Source of the DNA: Stenotrophomonas sp.
GTDB lineage: Bacteria > Pseudomonadota > Gammaproteobacteria > Xanthomonadales > Xanthomonadaceae
DNA length: 17,219 bases
Direction: 5' to 3'
Assembly (NCBI GenBank): GCA_003484865.1
Contig: DMZT01000059.1
Coordinates: forward strand, 1 to 17,219
Each line of letters begins with the position of its first letter. Positions within the stretch are counted from its first letter, which is position 1. Shown here piece by piece: positions 13,775 to 17,219 of this stretch. The notes under the pieces are model-generated. The model saw nothing but the letters and a program-made list of their open reading frames with translations. It had not been told where the DNA came from and made no database searches. A program made the position numbers and the translations under genes.

Positions 13775-14266
13775 TTACGCGAACAGCGAATCGCGCCGTG
13801 CTTCCAGTTGCAGCAGGGCAGCCTTGGTTTCCAGGCCGCCGCCGAATCCGGTGAGCGCACCACTGCTGCCGATCACGCGGTGGCAGGGCAGCACGATCGG
13901 CAGTGGATTGCGGCCATTGGCGGCACCGACCGCGCGGCTGGCGGTGGGGTGGTTGATGTGCCGCGCCAGTGCCACGTAACTCCAGGTCTGGCCGAACGGA
14001 ATATCGGCCAGCGCCTTCCACACCCGCAGCTGGAACGGCGTGCCGTGAGGGGCAAGCGGGAGATCGAAGCGCACGCGCTCACCGCGCAGGTACTCCAGCA
14101 GTTGCCCACGTGCACCGCGCAACGCATGGGCATCGCGCTGCCAGTGCTCGCGCCCCTTCGCGTCGTAACGGTTGTTCTCGAACAGGATGTGGTGGATGCC
14201 CTGGCTGTCACCGGCCACGGTGAGCGCGCCGATCGGGCTGTCGAAGGTGTCGTAGAGCAGGGTCAT
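13775..14266 (-). CDS. ogt: Methylated-DNA-protein-cysteine methyltransferase (Ogt type)
   Basis: A 163-residue suicide repair protein that moves the alkyl group from O6-methylguanine or O4-methylthymine to its own cysteine. The active site LPCHRVIG (Cys128) is intact. The helix-turn-helix DNA-binding region (WSYVALARHINHPTASRAVGAANGRNP) and the closing GFGGGLETKAALLQLE are also intact. The ATG at 14266 overlaps the TGA of the Ada-AlkA gene as ATGA, so the two are translationally coupled. The upstream open frame to 14338 is only overlap with that gene. Together the two proteins supply all the activities found in E. coli Ada plus AlkA. Confidence 0.95.
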   Translation of the reverse strand: MTLLYDTFDSPIGALTVAGDSQGIHHILFENNRYDAKGREHWQRDAHALRGARGQLLEYLRGERVRFDLPLAPHGTPFQLRVWKALADIPFGQTWSYVALARHINHPTASRAVGAANGRNPLPIVLPCHRVIGSSGALTGFGGGLETKAALLQLEARRDSLFA

Positions 14267-15729
14267 GAGGTAACTCCCGAAGACGGTGTGGCCAGATGCC
14301 ACAGATGCAGAACGGCGTAGGCACGCCACGGTCGCCACGGCTGCGAGCGGGCCTCGGTGGCGCGTTCGCTCAGTCGCGTATCACCACCGAGCACCTGCTG
14401 CAGCACCAGATCGCCGGCCGGGAACGCATCGGGCAGTGCCAGCGCACGCAGTGCCATGTAATGCGCGGTCCATGGGCCGATGCCGGGCAAGGCGACGCAG
14501 CGCGCCACGAAGCCGGCCAGCGACTGGCCGGCACGGAAATCGAGCCGGCCATCGACCACCGCCTGCGCAACCGCACGTACGGTGGCCGCGCGGGTGCGCG
14601 GCAGCCCGATGGTTTCCAGCGGTGCCTGGGCCAGCGCTTCCGGCGAGGGGAACTGGCGGTCCAGTCCTGCCGGCCTGCCTTCGAGGGTGGCGCCGAAGCG
14701 ATCCACCACCCTGCGCGCCAGTGTGGCGGCGGCCGCCACGCTGACCTGTTGGCCGAGCACGGCGCGCACGGCCACTTCAAACCCATCCCAGCCGCCGGGT
14801 ACGCGCAGCCCGGGGCGTTGTGCGATACCCGTCGCCAGCAATGGTTCCTGCGCGAGCGTGGCGTGCACCATGCGCAGGTCGGCATCGAGATCGAAGATGC
14901 GGCGTACGCGGCGCACGATGCCCGGAATCGCACGCGGATCGATCTGGCCCAGGTGCAGCAACAGCTCCGGGCGCCGTGGATCGGCGGTCACGCGCAGCAG
15001 TGAGGGGCGCTCGGGCGGCCCGATCACGCGCTGGTAGCTGTCCGTGTCGATCTGCTCGATGCCGGGAATCGCACGGCGGCGCAGGAAACCGAGCATCGCG
15101 GTGAAATCCAGTGGCGGACGGTAGCCCAGGCGCAGGGTCAGCGCGCCCTCGGTCAGCGCACCGCGCTGGCGGCGGATCGCGGTCGGGGGCATGCCGCAGC
15201 CGTCCACAAAGGCTGCGTTGAAACGGCGCAGGCTGTTGTAGCCCGAGGCCATCGCGACATCGGTGACCGGCAATGCAGTTTCGGTGAGCAGTTGCTTGGC
15301 CAACAACAGCCGGCGGGTCGCGTGGATCTGCGCCGGCGCCGCACCGAGCCGGGCCACGAACAGGCGCTGCAGCTGGCGGGCGCTCAAGCCGACATGCGTG
15401 GCCAGATCGGCCACCGGCTGGTCCTGCAGATAGCCATCGTGAATCAGGGCGAGCGCGCGCTGCAGCGTTTCATTGTTGAGTGCGTCCTGCGCCTCGGGGG
15501 CCAACTCGGGGCGGCAGCGCAGGCAGGGGCGGAACCCGGCCGCTGCGGCGGCGGCAGCCGTGGGGTAGTAAGTGACGTTGGACGGCTTCGGCGCCGGTGC
15601 CGGGCAGACCGGTCGGCAGTAGATGCCGGTACTGCGCACGGCAGTGAAGAACACCCCGTCAAAGCGCGCATCGCGGGCAAGGCGGGCGCTTTCGCAGGCG
15701 GCGTGGTCCAGGGGCAGGGCGGTCTCCAT
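14263..15729 (-). CDS. Ada N-terminal/AraC regulator fused to AlkA 3-methyladenine DNA glycosylase
   Basis: A 488-residue fusion combining methylation sensing, transcription control and base excision. Residues 1-80 are the Ada zinc domain with Cys38, Cys42, Cys69 and Cys72 at exactly the E. coli Ada positions; Cys38 is the acceptor for methyl groups from phosphotriesters. Residues about 90-190 are an AraC-type double helix-turn-helix (LATHVGLSARQLQRLF, VTDVAMASGYNSLRRFNAAF). The rest is AlkA: an N-terminal beta domain, then the glycosylase core with GQQVS, helix-hairpin-helix LPGIGPWTAHY and catalytic Asp440 (FPAGDLVL). The O6-methylguanine transferase domain of E. coli Ada is absent and is supplied by the coupled ogt gene. 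The ATG at 15729 has no Shine-Dalgarno sequence, and TAGACT ends seven bases upstream. The longer frame to 15852 would run across that promoter region. Confidence 0.95.
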   Translation of the reverse strand: METALPLDHAACESARLARDARFDGVFFTAVRSTGIYCRPVCPAPAPKPSNVTYYPTAAAAAAAGFRPCLRCRPELAPEAQDALNNETLQRALALIHDGYLQDQPVADLATHVGLSARQLQRLFVARLGAAPAQIHATRRLLLAKQLLTETALPVTDVAMASGYNSLRRFNAAFVDGCGMPPTAIRRQRGALTEGALTLRLGYRPPLDFTAMLGFLRRRAIPGIEQIDTDSYQRVIGPPERPSLLRVTADPRRPELLLHLGQIDPRAIPGIVRRVRRIFDLDADLRMVHATLAQEPLLATGIAQRPGLRVPGGWDGFEVAVRAVLGQQVSVAAAATLARRVVDRFGATLEGRPAGLDRQFPSPEALAQAPLETIGLPRTRAATVRAVAQAVVDGRLDFRAGQSLAGFVARCVALPGIGPWTAHYMALRALALPDAFPAGDLVLQQVLGGDTRLSERATEARSQPWRPWRAYAVLHLWHLATPSSGVTS

Positions 15730-15902
15730 GGGGGCCAGTCTATGCCCGGTGAGCAGCGCTGGCTCGCCATTTTCGGACGCCAATGCCAGCCCCGGGTCGC
15801 CCGGTTCAGGACAGGTTGCCGCGCCGCGCCGGTCGCGCACTAGACTGTGCATCTGCGCTGGTTTTGCCGCGCATTCCCCCTCGCAAGGATTCCGGGTTGT
15901 CC
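15730..15902. promoter_or_regulatory. Divergent promoter region between ada-alkA and the ClpP-like lipoprotein gene
   Basis: This 173-base gap holds TAGACT on the minus strand at 15742-15737, close to the ada-alkA start, and TAGACT on the plus strand at 15841-15846, 56 bases before the lipoprotein ATG. TTGCCG at 15816-15821 could be a -35 box for the latter with a 19-base spacer. I found no E. coli-like Ada box. AAGGA at 15885-15889 is the only Shine-Dalgarno candidate. Confidence 0.4.
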
Positions 15903-17048
15903 ATGTTGCTCAAGTCGTGGTGGTTGCCGTTGTTGTGCCTGGGTCTGGCCGGTTGCAGCCAGCTGGAAAACCCGGGCAATGTCACTGCCGCCGACAAGGC
16001 CGTGCGGGCACAGACCGCCGATGGCGACCACATGGTCTCGATCAACGCCGCCGATGCGCCGCCACCACCGCCGCCCGCGCCCAAGCGCGGTGACCTGAGC
16101 TGGCCGGAAGCAGCCCTGGAAAACGGCAAGGCGTGGATCAGCTGCGATACCGACTATGCCGGCGACGCGGGCGATGGTGCGCCGCTGGAGGCATTGGACA
16201 GGCCCAGTATCGATGCCGCCCTGCAGCCGTGCGCCGAACGTGGCCTGCTGCGCGTGCGCTATGTGGGCAAGATCAATCCCGGTTTCTCCGAGCTGGTCGC
16301 GCGGCTGGCCGTGGTCGCCGATGCCCAGCGTATTTCCCGCCGCATTCTGGATCTGGATTCGAGTGGTGGCCAGGTCGAAGCCGCCATCGTGGCGGGGGAT
16401 CGCATCGGCGAATCCAACTGGACGATCTGGGTGCGCGAAGGCTCGGTCTGCCACAGCGCCTGCGTGTTCGTGCTGGCCGCCGGCGACAACCGGTTGGTAT
16501 CGGGCAAGGTGGGCATCCACCGGATGATGCGGATCAGCTCCAAGGCGACCTCGCGCGCCGAGCTCAACCGCGAACTCCATGAGGTCTACGACAACGTCAA
16601 GGATTACCTGCAGCGCAACGGCGTGGCCGTGGGCGTGGCCGACCTGATGATGACGGTGCCCAACCGCAGCCTGCGCCTGCTCACCGCCGAGGAGCTGCGT
16701 CAGTTCGGGCTGGATGGCACCAACGCGGTGCAGGATGACCTGGAACGGATCAAGCAGATGCGCAAATGCGGCGATGCGTTTGTCCGCCGCAAGGATGCCT
16801 TCCTGGTCGCTTTCGATCAGGAGTGCAAGCGCGAAGGCAGTGAACTGGAGGCCGTCAACAGCTGTGGCCAGGCACTGAAGCAGCGCTTCGGCTTCCCGGA
16901 TGAGACCTGCCCGGACGAGAGCCCGCTGTCGGAGATCGATGTCTCCACGCTGCTGCCGGACACGACGGCACCGGGTCGGCCGGAGACGGTGGAGCAGACC
17001 CTCGGCGATGCTCGCCCCGCACCGCCCGAGGCGGCCGAGCGCAACTGA
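15903..17048 (+). CDS. Lipoprotein with a ClpP-like (COG3904-type) domain
   Basis: A 381-residue exported lipoprotein with lipobox LAGC after a short hydrophobic signal (LLKSWWLPLLCLGLAGC). A Pro-rich linker (PPPPPPAP) precedes the folded part. The core resembles ClpP/crotonase-fold proteases: an LDLDSSGGQVEAA strand-loop, then SVCHSACVFVLAAG with candidate nucleophile Ser185 between Cys183 and Cys187, then VGIHRM with His206. This is the pattern of predicted periplasmic ClpP-like proteins. Several further cysteines (CGDAF, DQECKR, NSCGQ, DETCPD) suggest disulphides, as expected outside the cytosol. The best Shine-Dalgarno (AAGGA 15885-15889) is ideally spaced for TTG at 15897, which would add two residues; ATG at 15903 is kept as the conservative choice. 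Protease activity is inferred, and a substrate is not evident. Confidence 0.85.
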   Translation: MLLKSWWLPLLCLGLAGCSQLENPGNVTAADKAVRAQTADGDHMVSINAADAPPPPPPAPKRGDLSWPEAALENGKAWISCDTDYAGDAGDGAPLEALDRPSIDAALQPCAERGLLRVRYVGKINPGFSELVARLAVVADAQRISRRILDLDSSGGQVEAAIVAGDRIGESNWTIWVREGSVCHSACVFVLAAGDNRLVSGKVGIHRMMRISSKATSRAELNRELHEVYDNVKDYLQRNGVAVGVADLMMTVPNRSLRLLTAEELRQFGLDGTNAVQDDLERIKQMRKCGDAFVRRKDAFLVAFDQECKREGSELEAVNSCGQALKQRFGFPDETCPDESPLSEIDVSTLLPDTTAPGRPETVEQTLGDARPAPPEAAERN

Positions 17049-17070
17049 CGGAGGACTCACGTCCATCCCG

Positions 17071-17076
17071 TAGACT
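17071..17076 (+). promoter_or_regulatory. Possible -10 hexamer (TAGACT) of the last gene
   Basis: TAGACT lies 33 bases before the ATG at 17110, in the short gap after the lipoprotein gene. No strong -35 hexamer accompanies it. Confidence 0.3.
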
Positions 17077-17109
17077 GGCAGGCAGTTCCTTCCAGCCAAC
17101 GGTGTCCTG

Positions 17110-17201
17110 ATGCGTGTTCCGCTGCTGCTGTTGTCCGCTCTGCTGCCTTTCGCCGCGCTGGCCCAGACGCCTCCGCCGCCGGCCACGCCTGCACCGGCTC
17201 C
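17110..17201 (+). CDS. N-terminus of a secreted protein, cut by the contig end
   Basis: ATG at 17110 opens a frame whose first 19 residues (MRVPLLLLSALLPFAALAQ) are a textbook Sec signal peptide with an ALA-Q cleavage site. A Pro/Ala-rich stretch (TPPPPATPAPAP) follows. Genomic sequence ends at about 17201; the remaining bases are adapter, and the residues they would encode are not real. No function can be assigned from 31 residues. Confidence 0.65.
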
Positions 17202-17219
17202 AGATCGGAAGAGCGTCGT
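17202..17219. other. Illumina TruSeq adapter sequence at the contig end
   Basis: The last 18 bases, AGATCGGAAGAGCGTCGT, are identical to the start of the Illumina TruSeq universal adapter as seen in read-through reads. They are not genomic. The junction with real sequence is at about 17201/17202, with an uncertainty of a base or so if the genome happens to match. Confidence 0.95.

Overview
The window looks like one whole contig of a draft assembly from a high-GC gammaproteobacterium of the Xanthomonadaceae, most likely Stenotrophomonas. The evidence is the gene content (split Ada-AlkA/Ogt, bTHX ribosomal protein with a lysine/alanine tail, Xanthomonas-type NPP phosphodiesterase), the gltX-zur pair, and a GTAG-headed palindrome of the SMAG/REP type used by Stenotrophomonas. 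The first gene is cut by the left edge. The last 18 bases match the Illumina TruSeq adapter, so the right edge is an assembly artefact.

Layout. 2-181: tail of an unknown gene. 267-1868: secreted M28 metallopeptidase. 1988-3893: gltX then zur, ending in a SMAG-like palindrome and a bidirectional terminator. 3959-7400 (minus): TetR regulator, DHA2-type MFS pump and HlyD/EmrA-type adaptor, all joined by ATGA overlaps, with a small dyad in front of tetR. 7501-9173 (minus): MarR regulator and a second MFS transporter, again ATGA-coupled, with a perfect 18-bp palindrome inside the promoter. 9288-11483 (minus) and 11641-12054 (plus): a His-rich ZnuD-like TonB-dependent receptor divergent from a MerC-domain membrane protein; each has a good match to a Zur box in the shared intergenic region. 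12173-12355: bTHX, with a hairpin-rich leader and a strong terminator. 12437-13699 (minus): NPP-type phosphodiesterase lipoprotein. 13775-15729 (minus): Ada-AlkA fusion coupled to Ogt (alkylation repair). 15903-17048: lipoprotein with a ClpP-like fold. 17110-17201: start of a secreted protein, cut by the adapter.

How the genes work together. The clearest system is zinc homeostasis. The window encodes Zur with all its zinc ligands conserved, and about 7.6 kb away a divergent receptor/MerC pair with two Zur-box-like palindromes. The inference is zinc import across the outer membrane by the receptor and possibly across the inner membrane by the MerC protein. Two self-contained regulator-transporter cassettes and one alkylation-repair operon complete the window. 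No rRNA, tRNA, CRISPR array, insertion sequence or prophage was seen. No gap between genes exceeds 300 bases.
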